From positions 1 to 64,000 of the forward strand of contig JAVXHY010000003.1 in assembly GCA_036656615.1 (NCBI GenBank): DNA of 64,000 nucleotides. Reading direction: 5' to 3'. The notes under the pieces were generated by a model. The model worked only from the letters and a program-made list of their open reading frames with translations. It was not told the DNA's origin and ran no database searches. Source of the stretch: CAUPWF01 sp036656615 (GTDB lineage: Bacteria; Bacillota; Clostridia; Lachnospirales; Lachnospiraceae). Positions 28,557 to 37,131 of this stretch are shown one piece after another; position 1 is the stretch's first letter; the number at the start of each line of letters is the position of its first letter. A program made the translations under genes and the position numbers.

Positions 28557-29024
28557 ATGGAGTATAGAATGCCAAAAAAAGGGGAGATTTACAAGCATTT
28601 TAAGGGGAATCAATACCAAATTCTAGCGATTGCCAAACATTCAGAGACAATGGAAGAAATGGTGGTTTATCAGGCGCTGTATGGAGAATGTGGGGTATTT
28701 GTAAGACCACTTGATTTGTTTATTAGTAAGGTAGACAAAGAAAAATATCCAAAAGTAACACAAGAGTATCGCTTTGAATTAGAAGAAAAAAAGGAAGAGA
28801 TGGAAGTAGATACGCCTCTTATGCAATTTCTCGAAGCAAATTCAAATGAAAAAAAGGTTGAAATATTGCAACAATCAAAACCTTATTTGACAGATGAACT
28901 ATTAAGTGCGATAGCACACAGTTTAGATTATGTAGAAAATGAAGAAACATTAGATCTTAGATATGATAGTATTCGAAAATATCTATTAGCATTGTTAAAA
29001 TACGAAAGCAGCAGGTTGAGATAG
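28557..29024 (+). CDS. DUF1653 domain protein
   Basis: 155 residues. The N-terminal 65 or so residues (KGEIYKHFKGNQYQ...VRPLDLFISKVD) are a DUF1653 domain, a small beta fold. The C-terminal half is acidic and helical and has no recognised domain. AGGAGGG supports ATG 28557, 10 bases after ilvA. The stop codon lies inside the loop of the following terminator. Function unknown. Confidence 0.85.
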   Translation: MEYRMPKKGEIYKHFKGNQYQILAIAKHSETMEEMVVYQALYGECGVFVRPLDLFISKVDKEKYPKVTQEYRFELEEKKEEMEVDTPLMQFLEANSNEKKVEILQQSKPYLTDELLSAIAHSLDYVENEETLDLRYDSIRKYLLALLKYESSRLR

Positions 29025-29038
29025 CCTGCTGTTTTTTT
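29006..29038 (+). terminator. terminator of the rnc-to-DUF1653 cluster
   Basis: CAGCAGG (29009-29015) pairs with CCTGCTG (29025-29031), followed by TTTTTTT. It overlaps the last codons of the DUF1653 gene. Confidence 0.88.
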
Positions 29039-29049
29039 AAAGATTTTTC

Positions 29050-29078
29050 TTGACTTATAATGTATAATTGTATACAAT
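29050..29078 (+). promoter_or_regulatory. promoter of the citrate-synthase-like/GntR/icd operon
   Basis: TTGACT at 29050-29055, a 17-base spacer and TACAAT at 29073-29078. The spacer and -10 box lie inside a perfect 36-bp palindrome. Confidence 0.7.
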
Positions 29079-29090
29079 TATACATTATAA
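29055..29090. promoter_or_regulatory. perfect 36-bp palindrome, likely GntR operator
   Basis: The left arm TTATAATGTATAATTGTA (29055-29072) is the exact reverse complement of the right arm (29073-29090). The centre ATTGTATACAAT has the GTATAC core seen in some FCD-type GntR operators. The GntR gene 1.5 kb downstream in the same operon is the obvious candidate binder. Confidence 0.7.
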
Positions 29091-29147
29091 AGATAAAATA
29101 ATTGAAATTTATTTTTAAAAAATATGAGAAGTCAAGGAGTGATGGCT

Positions 29148-30536
29148 ATGGAAAACCGAAAAGTATTTATGAATCAACACACGAATTTATTGCAGCTAGA
29201 AGAGCATATGTATCCATTAGTGGACGTACATACACCAAATGTATTTCGTAATTTATTTCCCTATGATGAGATTCCAAGAATAGCATTTAATGATCGAATT
29301 GTACCACATAATATGCCGGAAGATATCTGGATTACTGATACCACATTCAGAGATGGACAGCAATCCCGAGCACCTTATACAACGGAACAAATCGTTACGA
29401 TGTTTGACTATTTTCATCGCTTAGGTGGACCAAATGGTAAAATCCGACAGTGTGAGTTTTTCTTGTACAGTAAAAAGGATCGAGATGCAGTGTATCAATG
29501 TATGGAAAGAGGTTATCAGTTTCCAGAAGTTACTAGCTGGATCCGCGCCAGTAAAAAAGATTTTGAACTGGTAAAAGATATTGGAATGAAGGAAACTGGA
29601 ATATTGGTTAGTTGTTCAGATTATCATATTTTTTATAAATTAAAAATGACAAGAAGTGAGGCCATGGAACATTATTTGTCTATTGTTCGGGAATGTTTGG
29701 AAATTGGTATCAGTCCAAGGTGTCACCTAGAAGACATTACAAGATCCGATATTTACGGATTTGTCATTCCATTTTGTTTGGAACTGATGAAGTTAAAGCA
29801 AGAATATGGAATACCAGTAAAAATTCGCGCCTGCGACACTATGGGATATGGGGTAAATTACCCTGGATCAGTCATTCCACGTTCTATTCCTGGAATCATA
29901 TATGGTTTAATGGCTCACGCAGGTGTCCCAAGTGAATTAATTGAGTTTCATGGACATAATGATTTCTATAAGGCCGTAAATAATTCTACCACTGCATGGC
30001 TTTATGGCGCAAGTGGAGTGAATTGCTCTTTGTTTGGAATCGGAGAACGCACGGGTAATACACCATTAGAAGCTATGGTTTTTGAATATGCACAGCTAAA
30101 AGGAACATTAGATGGAATGGACACAAGAGTGATTACAGAGCTTGCAGAATATTATCAGCAGGAGATTGGATATAAGATACCATCTAGAACCCCATTTGTA
30201 GGGAAGAATTTTAATGTGACTAGAGCTGGGATCCATGCGGACGGATTATTGAAAAACGAAGAAATATATAATATTTTTGATACGGACAAATTCCTGGACA
30301 GACCCGTTCGTGTTGCGGTATCTAATACTTCCGGTTTGGCAGGAATTGCTCATTGGATTAATACTTACTATAAGCTTATAAAAGAAAAGCAAGTGGATAA
30401 GAATTCAGAGTTGGTCGTTTTTGTGAAGGAATGGGTAGATGCCGAATATGCATCAGGGCGTGTGACGGTATTGACGGATGATGAATTAGTGCTGACCATT
30501 GAAAATGCATGTGCAAAGCTATCCATATCTTTATAA
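29148..30536 (+). CDS. Re-citrate synthase-like enzyme (HMGL/isopropylmalate synthase family)
   Basis: 462 residues. A DRE-TIM metallolyase: ITDTTFRDGQQSRAPYT holds the catalytic Arg-Asp, and EFHGHNDFYKAVNN holds the metal histidines. The substrate could be oxaloacetate plus acetyl-CoA (Re-citrate synthase), 2-oxoglutarate (homocitrate) or 2-oxoisovalerate. I favour citrate because the operon continues with NADP isocitrate dehydrogenase and the protein lacks a long leucine-binding C-terminal domain. AAGGAG at 29133-29138 selects ATG 29148 over 29124 and 29142. No aconitase gene is in the window. Confidence 0.8.
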   Translation: MENRKVFMNQHTNLLQLEEHMYPLVDVHTPNVFRNLFPYDEIPRIAFNDRIVPHNMPEDIWITDTTFRDGQQSRAPYTTEQIVTMFDYFHRLGGPNGKIRQCEFFLYSKKDRDAVYQCMERGYQFPEVTSWIRASKKDFELVKDIGMKETGILVSCSDYHIFYKLKMTRSEAMEHYLSIVRECLEIGISPRCHLEDITRSDIYGFVIPFCLELMKLKQEYGIPVKIRACDTMGYGVNYPGSVIPRSIPGIIYGLMAHAGVPSELIEFHGHNDFYKAVNNSTTAWLYGASGVNCSLFGIGERTGNTPLEAMVFEYAQLKGTLDGMDTRVITELAEYYQQEIGYKIPSRTPFVGKNFNVTRAGIHADGLLKNEEIYNIFDTDKFLDRPVRVAVSNTSGLAGIAHWINTYYKLIKEKQVDKNSELVVFVKEWVDAEYASGRVTVLTDDELVLTIENACAKLSISL

Positions 30537-30579
30537 AACCATATGTGTTACATGATGTGAATGAGATGGAGGAGCCATT

Positions 30580-31242
30580 ATGACAGAATATCATGAATAC
30601 TCTTTAAGTGGACGAGTATTTCATAAATTGCAGGATGATATATTAAAAGGAAATTATAAAGAACAGGATGAACTAAAGGAATTAACAATTGGTGAAGAAC
30701 TAGGTGTGAGCCGTACACCGGTTAGAGAAGCCTTGCGACAATTAGAATTAGAGGGTTTAGTTAAAATTATTCCAAATAGAGGAGCTTTTGTAACCGGTAT
30801 TTCAGATAAGGATGTGGCAGATATTTATTATATACGTTCCTTACTGGAAGGTTTATGTGCACGTTGGGCAACGGAACATATTACAACAGAGCAGATTGAA
30901 GAATTAGAAAGTATTGTACTGCTTTCGGAATTTCATTCTAATAAGGCGGATTCTACACAGGTGGTAGACTTAGATGGTAAGTTTCATGAGATATTATATC
31001 AAGCTTCCAATAGTCGAATTCTAGAACATCAATTATCGGATTTTCACAAATATGTAAAGTTAGCTCGAGCAACTTCTGTAAAAACTAAGGAGCGAACAAA
31101 TAAATCCATCGCCGAACATAAGGCAATATTGAAAGCAATCAAAGATAAAGATGCCGATTTAGCAGAACAACTTGCAAATGAACACATACTCAATGTAATG
31201 AAAAATCTCCATAAAATGGGAGAAATTTTAGAAGATAAATAG
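30580..31242 (+). CDS. GntR family regulator with FCD domain
   Basis: 220 residues. A winged helix-turn-helix at about 10-75 (LGVSRTPVREALRQLELEGL) and a helical FCD ligand domain. The FCD metal motif is visible: D-x3-H in LDGKFHEIL, then H in AEHKAI and H in ANEHIL, so it probably binds a carboxylate through a metal. It sits between the citrate-synthase-like gene and icd, so citrate or a neighbouring acid is a reasonable ligand (inference). It probably represses its own operon through the 36-bp palindrome. Confidence 0.9.
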   Translation: MTEYHEYSLSGRVFHKLQDDILKGNYKEQDELKELTIGEELGVSRTPVREALRQLELEGLVKIIPNRGAFVTGISDKDVADIYYIRSLLEGLCARWATEHITTEQIEELESIVLLSEFHSNKADSTQVVDLDGKFHEILYQASNSRILEHQLSDFHKYVKLARATSVKTKERTNKSIAEHKAILKAIKDKDADLAEQLANEHILNVMKNLHKMGEILEDK

Positions 31243-31251
31243 GAGAAAAAG

Positions 31252-32451
31252 ATGAAGAAAATTGAAATGACAACACCTATTGTAGAAATGGATGGGGATG
31301 AAATGACACGAATTCTCTGGCAAATCATAAAAGAAGAATTACTGTGCCCATTTATAGATTTACATACAGAATATTATGATTTGGGTTTAGAACACCGTAA
31401 TGCTACCAATGACCAGGTGACCATTGATGCTGCTTTGGCAACTAAGAAATACAAGGTGGCGGTAAAATGTGCTACGATCACACCCAATGCAGCTAGAGTG
31501 GATGAATATCATCTAAAGGAAATGTGGAAAAGCCCTAATGGTACACTTCGAGCTATCTTAGATGGTACGGTATTTCGTGCGCCTATTGTTGTGAAAGGTA
31601 TCGAACCATGTGTGAAGAATTGGAAAAAGCCAATTACAATTGCAAGACATGCTTATGGAGATGTATATAAAAGCGTGGAAATGAAAATTCCTGGTACTGG
31701 TAAAGTTGAATTAGTTTATACCAGTGCAGATGGAATCCAAACAAAGGAATTGGTTCATGAATTTACTGGAAGCGGAATTGTTCAAGGAATGCATAATGTA
31801 ACTAAATCCATAGAAAGTTTTGCAAGAAGTTGTTTTACTTATGCACTTACTGTAAAACAAGATCTTTGGTTTGCTACAAAAGACACGATTTCAAAACAAT
31901 ATGATCATACATTTAAGGATATTTTTCAAGAAATTTTTGAAAATGAATATAAAATGCTTTTTGAAGCAGCAGGCATTGAGTATTTTTATACGTTAATTGA
32001 TGATGCTGTGGCAAGGGTTATGAAGTCGGAGGGTGGTTATATTTGGGCTTGTAAGAATTACGATGGAGATGTAATGAGTGATATGATTTCCTCTGCTTTT
32101 GGGTCACTTGCAATGATGACCTCGGTTCTAGTATCCCCGGATGGCTATTTTGAATATGAAGCAGCCCATGGAACAGTACAGCGCCATTATTACAAGCATC
32201 AAAAAGGGGAAGAAACTTCAACAAACTCTGTTGCCACTATTTTTGCCTGGACAGGAGCTCTTCGAAAACGTGGAGAATTAGATCATAATTTAGAATTAAT
32301 AAATTTTGCACAACGATTAGAGACAGCAACGCTGAACACTATTGAATCGGGAAAAATGACAAAAGATTTGGCACTTATTACCAGCATTCATCATCCAACT
32401 GTTTTAAATAGTCGAGAATTTATTCAAGCGGTAGCAGCACAACTTCAGTAA
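31252..32451 (+). CDS. icd: NADP-dependent isocitrate dehydrogenase, eukaryotic-like type
   Basis: Oxidises isocitrate to 2-oxoglutarate and CO2 with NADP+. 399 residues. PIVEMDGDEMTRILW at the N-terminus, KSPNGTLRAILDGTVFR with the substrate serine, and AAHGTVQRHYYKH are typical of the homodimeric type II enzymes that include the mitochondrial and cytosolic forms of eukaryotes, not the E. coli type. It starts 9 bases after gntR. With the upstream synthase it would make glutamate precursor by the oxidative branch; aconitase must be elsewhere. Confidence 0.93.
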   Translation: MKKIEMTTPIVEMDGDEMTRILWQIIKEELLCPFIDLHTEYYDLGLEHRNATNDQVTIDAALATKKYKVAVKCATITPNAARVDEYHLKEMWKSPNGTLRAILDGTVFRAPIVVKGIEPCVKNWKKPITIARHAYGDVYKSVEMKIPGTGKVELVYTSADGIQTKELVHEFTGSGIVQGMHNVTKSIESFARSCFTYALTVKQDLWFATKDTISKQYDHTFKDIFQEIFENEYKMLFEAAGIEYFYTLIDDAVARVMKSEGGYIWACKNYDGDVMSDMISSAFGSLAMMTSVLVSPDGYFEYEAAHGTVQRHYYKHQKGEETSTNSVATIFAWTGALRKRGELDHNLELINFAQRLETATLNTIESGKMTKDLALITSIHHPTVLNSREFIQAVAAQLQ

Positions 32452-32506
32452 GAGTGTAAGAAAGCAGCTGAGAATATTACAAATAACCATGTTGATTTTT
32501 ATTATA

Positions 32507-32560
32507 TAGCAGAAGAAAAGCCTTCCAAAAGTCAGTCTAAGGAGGGCTTTTCTTCTGCTA
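32507..32560. terminator. bidirectional terminator between icd and ABC-F gene
   Basis: Twenty bases (32507-32526) pair with 32541-32560 with one G-U type mismatch. AGAAAAGCC and GGGCTTTTCT give an A tract and T tract on both strands. It covers the stop codon of the minus-strand ABC-F gene. Confidence 0.8.
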
Positions 32561-34466
32561 AAAGTTCCCATTGTTCATACAACGCTTCTAGTTGTGAAGT
32601 AATGGACGCTTTTTCTTCGGTCAATTCAAGACATTTACGTACATCGGTAAAGATTTCGGATTGAGTCAGTAGTTGATCTATATCATTGCTGCGAACTTCC
32701 AAGTTATTGATCTGATCTTCAGCTTTCGCTAAATCATTTAGACGTTTCCGCTCTTTTGCCTGTTGTTCTTTTTGTGTCTGCCAGTCTGATTTATGATTGG
32801 GGAATTCACAGTCAGAAGATACTGTTTCCATACCAATATCAGTGGTATATGCCTTAGTTAGTGTATCTTTTTTTTCTAAATAATAATCATAATTTCCAAT
32901 ATAGTTTACAAAAGAGTAATGAACTAAATCTAAAATTCTAGTAGCAGTCTGATTAATAAAATAACGGTCATGAGAGACATAAAGGATGGTTCCAGTATAC
33001 TCATTTAAGGCTTTTTCTAATATTTCCTTTGAGGCAATATCCAAATGGTTGGTAGGTTCATCTAAAATCAGGAAATTAGCTTCAGACAACATTAGTTTTG
33101 CTAAAGATACACGCCCCCGTTCCCCACCACTTAAATCTTTAATTAGCTTAAATACTTCATCGCCGGTAAACAAAAAAGCCGCTAAAGTAGTTCGAATCTG
33201 TGTGATAGTTAAATCAGGATAATCATCAGAAATTTCATCGAAAATTCGTTTGTCAGCATGCAGTACATGATGTTCTTGATCATAATATCCAATCCGAACA
33301 TTTGATCCAAGTACAAAGGTTCCATAGTCTGCTTTGTAAACTTGATTTAAGATTTTTAACAGGGTGGTTTTCCCAGTTCCATTATCACCGATAATCGCTA
33401 CATGTTCCCCCCGTTTTATTTCAAAAGATATATGTTGAAATAGGGGAAATCCATCAAAGGACTTACTTAAATCTTCGACCTTTAGAACGTCATTTCCGCT
33501 GATTTCACGGGGTGCTAAAGCAAAGTGCAGTTCCGGTAAGTCTTCCATTGGTTTGTCTAAAGGAACTATTTTATCTAAGGCTTTTTCACGACTTTCTGCA
33601 CGACGAATGGATTTTTCGCGATTAAAGGATTTTAATTTCTTAATGACTTCTTCTTGATGCTTAATTAATTGCTGTTGATTTAAAAATTCCTTGAGTTTCG
33701 CTTCCCGTAACATTTTCTTTTTATAAGCAAAATCTTTATAATTACCTAAATAAGTTGTAATAATTCCATTTTCAATTTCAATGATTTTTGTTACAACTCG
33801 GTTAATAAAATAACGATCATGGGATACAATTAAGACAGCGCCTTGATAATTTAAAAGATAAGTTTCTAACCAAGAAATAGAATTTAAATCCAAATGATTA
33901 GTAGGTTCATCCAACAGTAGTATATCGGGTTTTGTTAATAAAAGTTTTCCAAGAGAAACGCGTGTTTTTTGTCCCCCGGACAGGGTATCTACTTTTTTGT
34001 TGAATTCGGATTCTGCAAATCCCAATCCTTTTAATACTCCAGTTAATTCACTTTGATAGGCATATCCATTTTCACTTTCAAAACGATCATTTAAGTGGTG
34101 ATAAATGGCTACTTGTTTTTCTAGTTCTTCTCCAGTAAGCTGCTCCATTGTTATTAATAATTCTTGAATCTGTGCTTCTAGGTTCACTAATTCTTCTTTT
34201 GCAGTTTGTAATTCTTCTAAAATGGTATTTCCAGTTTGCAATTTCTGATGTTGAGAAAGATAACCGATTGTCTTATTTTTGGCAATAATTACTTCACCAT
34301 TATCCGATGGAATTTCTTTCATAATCATCTTTAACAGTGTTGATTTTCCGGCACCATTTAAACCAATAAGTGCCGTTTTTTCACGCTCTTCTATATGAAA
34401 AGATCCATTATTTACAATCTGTTGTTCACCAAAAGATTTGCTAATATTATGACATGCTAAAATCAT
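32532..34466 (-). CDS. ABC-F family ATPase (YdiF/Uup-like)
   Basis: 644 residues with two ABC cassettes and no membrane part. Walker A GLNGAGKST (first) and GDNGTGKTT (second), signatures LSGGQKTRVSLGKLL and LSGGERGRVSLAKLM, with a charged linker between. A helical C-terminal coiled coil occupies about 555-640. ABC-F proteins act on ribosomes, clearing stalled or antibiotic-bound states. It is divergent from rex, as ydiF lies near rex in Bacillus. The minus-strand AAGGAGG precedes the ATG. No feature marks it as a resistance protein. Confidence 0.92.
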   Translation of the reverse strand: MILACHNISKSFGEQQIVNNGSFHIEEREKTALIGLNGAGKSTLLKMIMKEIPSDNGEVIIAKNKTIGYLSQHQKLQTGNTILEELQTAKEELVNLEAQIQELLITMEQLTGEELEKQVAIYHHLNDRFESENGYAYQSELTGVLKGLGFAESEFNKKVDTLSGGQKTRVSLGKLLLTKPDILLLDEPTNHLDLNSISWLETYLLNYQGAVLIVSHDRYFINRVVTKIIEIENGIITTYLGNYKDFAYKKKMLREAKLKEFLNQQQLIKHQEEVIKKLKSFNREKSIRRAESREKALDKIVPLDKPMEDLPELHFALAPREISGNDVLKVEDLSKSFDGFPLFQHISFEIKRGEHVAIIGDNGTGKTTLLKILNQVYKADYGTFVLGSNVRIGYYDQEHHVLHADKRIFDEISDDYPDLTITQIRTTLAAFLFTGDEVFKLIKDLSGGERGRVSLAKLMLSEANFLILDEPTNHLDIASKEILEKALNEYTGTILYVSHDRYFINQTATRILDLVHYSFVNYIGNYDYYLEKKDTLTKAYTTDIGMETVSSDCEFPNHKSDWQTQKEQQAKERKRLNDLAKAEDQINNLEVRSNDIDQLLTQSEIFTDVRKCLELTEEKASITSQLEALYEQWELLAEEKPSLD

Positions 34467-34502
34467 GTTAACCTCCTTCGGTTGATGTATGGTGTCGTTA
34501 CC

Positions 34503-34530
34503 ATTATAACGAAAATTGCGAAAATTACAA
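34503..34530 (-). promoter_or_regulatory. possible promoter of the ABC-F gene
   Basis: On the minus strand, TTGTAA (34530-34525), a 16-base spacer and TATAAT (34508-34503). The -35 box is imperfect. Confidence 0.5.
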
Positions 34531-34538
34531 CTAAAAGT

Positions 34539-34567
34539 TTGACATTAAAGCTACAATTATATATAAT
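34539..34567 (+). promoter_or_regulatory. consensus promoter of rex
   Basis: TTGACA at 34539-34544, a 17-base spacer and TATAAT at 34562-34567: a perfect sigma-A promoter. The -10 box lies inside a 23-base segment (34552-34574) that matches the 36-bp palindrome at 20 of 23 positions. Confidence 0.8.
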
Positions 34568-34599
34568 TATACATAGAATAGGATTGGAAGGTGATATGA

Positions 34600-35247
34600 G
34601 TGGACGAAAGAGAGATTTCACAGGCTGTGATAAGAAGGTTACCAAGGTACTATCGATATCTTGGAGAGCTGATAGAAAATGGGGTAGAGAGAATTTCTTC
34701 CAATGACTTAAGCAAGAGAATGAAGGTAACAGCTTCTCAAATCAGGCAGGATTTGAATAATTTTGGTGGATTTGGGCAACAGGGATATGGATATAATGTT
34801 AAATTTTTGCGTGCTGAGATTGGGAAAATACTTGGGTTAGATGTGAATCATAATATTATAATTATAGGTGCGGGTAATTTAGGACAGGCACTTGCGAATT
34901 ATGCAGCATTTGAAAGAAGTGGATTTGTGCTTAAGGGTATTTTTGACGTGAATCCAACATTAGCAGGTGTTACTATTCGTGGAATAGAAATAAGGATGAT
35001 GGATGAACTGACTAGCTTTATAGGCAATAATAATATTGAAATTGCAGTGCTTACTATTCCAAAAGGAAGAGCGGTTGAAGTTGCGAGAATGATTGTAGAC
35101 AGTGGAATACAAGCAATTTGGAATTTCGCTCATACAGATCTGAATATGCCAGAACGTATTATTGTTGAAAATGTACATTTATCAGAAAGTTTAATGAGAC
35201 TGTCTTATAACATTAATCGATACAAGAGTGAACATAAGGAAGATTAA
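34600..35247 (+). CDS. rex: redox-sensing repressor Rex
   Basis: 215 residues. A winged helix (about 5-75, SKRMKVTASQIRQDLNNFGGFGQQGYGY) and a Rossmann domain with IIGAGNLGQALANY (about 88-101). It senses NADH/NAD+ and releases DNA when NADH is high. The start is GTG 34600, supported by GGAAGGTG at 34586-34593; no ATG is in frame there. acpS follows within one base. A Rex-type box lies before nfnAB in this window. Confidence 0.95.
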   Translation: MDEREISQAVIRRLPRYYRYLGELIENGVERISSNDLSKRMKVTASQIRQDLNNFGGFGQQGYGYNVKFLRAEIGKILGLDVNHNIIIIGAGNLGQALANYAAFERSGFVLKGIFDVNPTLAGVTIRGIEIRMMDELTSFIGNNNIEIAVLTIPKGRAVEVARMIVDSGIQAIWNFAHTDLNMPERIIVENVHLSESLMRLSYNINRYKSEHKED

Positions 35248-35248
35248 A

Positions 35249-35617
35249 ATGATTATCGGTGTTGGTACGGATATGATAGAAATACAACGTGTAAAGAAAG
35301 CGTGTCAAAAACAGGCTTTTTTTGCGCGTTGTTTTACATTAAAGGAACAAGAAATTATAAAAGAAAGCAGTCAGAAGGCAGCAGGAAATTTCGCAGTGAA
35401 AGAGGCTGTTTCAAAGGTATTTGGGAGTGGAATATCAGGATTTGATCTCAAAGATATTGAAGTATTAAGAGATGAAAAAGGAAAACCCTATGTTCATTTA
35501 TATGGAGAAGCTTTTCATATAGCAGAATCTTTGGGGATTCATCAAATGCATGTGTCTATTTCTAATACAAAAGAATATGCTATTGCATTTGCAGTAGGGG
35601 AAGGTGATACAGTGTGA
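35249..35617 (+). CDS. acpS: holo-[acyl-carrier-protein] synthase
   Basis: 122 residues. Transfers 4'-phosphopantetheine from CoA to apo-ACP. IIGVGTDMIEI (about 2-12) and NFAVKEAVSKVFGSG (the FxxKEA-type motif) are present. AAGGAAG supports ATG 35249 over GTG 35228. It overlaps the next gene by four bases. Confidence 0.94.
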   Translation: MIIGVGTDMIEIQRVKKACQKQAFFARCFTLKEQEIIKESSQKAAGNFAVKEAVSKVFGSGISGFDLKDIEVLRDEKGKPYVHLYGEAFHIAESLGIHQMHVSISNTKEYAIAFAVGEGDTV

Positions 35618-37131
35618 GATATTTGCCTAATGGGGAAGCGATGAAATTGGCAGATACGAAAACCATCCAGGAAATTGGAATGTCTTCTATGGTGCTGATG
35701 GAGCGTGCAGCTTTAAAAAGCGTATCGATTATGGAAAGAAAGAAAGTAGATCTATCTAATGTATTAGTTGTGTGTGGATCTGGTAACAATGGTGGTGATG
35801 GGTTTGCAATTGCACGATTATTACAACTGAAAGGGAAAAAAGTAACGACTGTTTTTGTAGGGAATCAGACATCTTGTACGAAAGAAACAGCTCAACAAAT
35901 GCAAATATTAAGGAATTATGGATTTATAATTGAACATACAATTCCGCAAGGAGAGTTTAGTGCTATTATAGATTGTATATTCGGTATTGGTTTATCTAGA
36001 CCAATCAAAGATCAATATTATAGAATCATCGAGGAAATAAATCAAAAATGCAGTGAAAAAATTGCCATTGATATTCCATCCGGAATATCAGCTGCCACAG
36101 GAGAAGTGTTAGGAATTGCCTTTCAAGCCCATATGACTATTACCTTTGCTTTTGAGAAAATAGGTATGGTGATGTATCCGGGTGCTCAATATACAGGAAC
36201 AGTTATGATTGCTGATATAGGGATACCGTTCCACATATTTGAAGAAAATCTGGATATCTTTTATACTTATGACAAAGAGGATATACCAAAGCGAATGCCA
36301 CAAAGAACTCCCGATACCCATAAGGGATCTTATGGCAAGGTATTAATGGTCGTAGGGAGTAAAGGAATGGCAGGTGCCGCATATTTAAGTTCCAAAGCCG
36401 CATATACAGTTGGCGCCGGTCTGATTATAATTTATACCCATGAAGACAACCGTTTGATTCTGCAGCAACAGCTGCCGGAAGCCATTATACGTACTTATAC
36501 GGTATATGATGAAGCAAAGCTAGAAGAATTACTGGAGTGGGCAGATGTTACGGTTATAGGACCTGGTATAGGAGAAAACAACCTTGCATTACAACTTTTG
36601 GAAGGAACCTTGCGCATGGGAACAACACCCTGTGTTTTAGATGCAGATGGATTGAATTTGTTATCAAAAAATAAACAATTGTGGGAATACATAAAATTTG
36701 GGAATTATGTGTTAACTCCACATATGAAGGAGATGTGTAGATTATTAAATTGTAGTATGAAAGAATTACAAAATCAACGCTTTGAATCGGTATTGGAATT
36801 GGCTGAGACCTATAATATTACATGTGTTTTAAAAGATGCCAGAACCTGTGTTGCATCAAAAAACCACCATTTATATGTCAATACGTCAGGAAACAATGCA
36901 ATGGCAAAGGGAGGATCCGGCGATGTGCTTTCTGGAATAATTGCGGGACTTTTTGCGCAGAAGTTAAGTAGTCATTATGCAGCAACTGTTGGAGTTTATT
37001 TACATGGTTTATCCGGAGATTATGCAAGAACACAAAAAGGGAACTATGGTGTTTTAGCCAGTGACATTGTGGAGAGCATAAGCGGTGTGATAATCCAGTC
37101 AGGAGAGGTGGATCATTATGAAAAAGTATAA
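35614..37131 (+). CDS. nnr: bifunctional NAD(P)H-hydrate epimerase/dehydratase
   Basis: 505 residues. The N-terminal YjeF epimerase (about 1-205) has CGSGNNGGDGFAIARLL. The C-terminal ADP-dependent dehydratase (about 220-500) has GPGIGENN, VLDADGLNLL and NAMAKGGSGDVLSGIIAG. Together they repair hydrated NADH/NADPH. Start is GTG 35614 in a GTGA overlap with acpS. alr starts 14 bases before its stop. Confidence 0.94.
   Translation: MRYLPNGEAMKLADTKTIQEIGMSSMVLMERAALKSVSIMERKKVDLSNVLVVCGSGNNGGDGFAIARLLQLKGKKVTTVFVGNQTSCTKETAQQMQILRNYGFIIEHTIPQGEFSAIIDCIFGIGLSRPIKDQYYRIIEEINQKCSEKIAIDIPSGISAATGEVLGIAFQAHMTITFAFEKIGMVMYPGAQYTGTVMIADIGIPFHIFEENLDIFYTYDKEDIPKRMPQRTPDTHKGSYGKVLMVVGSKGMAGAAYLSSKAAYTVGAGLIIIYTHEDNRLILQQQLPEAIIRTYTVYDEAKLEELLEWADVTVIGPGIGENNLALQLLEGTLRMGTTPCVLDADGLNLLSKNKQLWEYIKFGNYVLTPHMKEMCRLLNCSMKELQNQRFESVLELAETYNITCVLKDARTCVASKNHHLYVNTSGNNAMAKGGSGDVLSGIIAGLFAQKLSSHYAATVGVYLHGLSGDYARTQKGNYGVLASDIVESISGVIIQSGEVDHYEKV

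Noticed and set aside
29693..29935. 80-codon open frame inside the citrate-synthase-like gene
   Set aside because: The host gene carries its conserved metal-site motifs here; the alternative frame has none.
34482..34706. Open frame upstream of and overlapping rex, with an ATG at 34595
   Set aside because: It would share the rex ribosome site but encodes no rex-like sequence; the GTG at 34600 gives the full conserved Rex protein.
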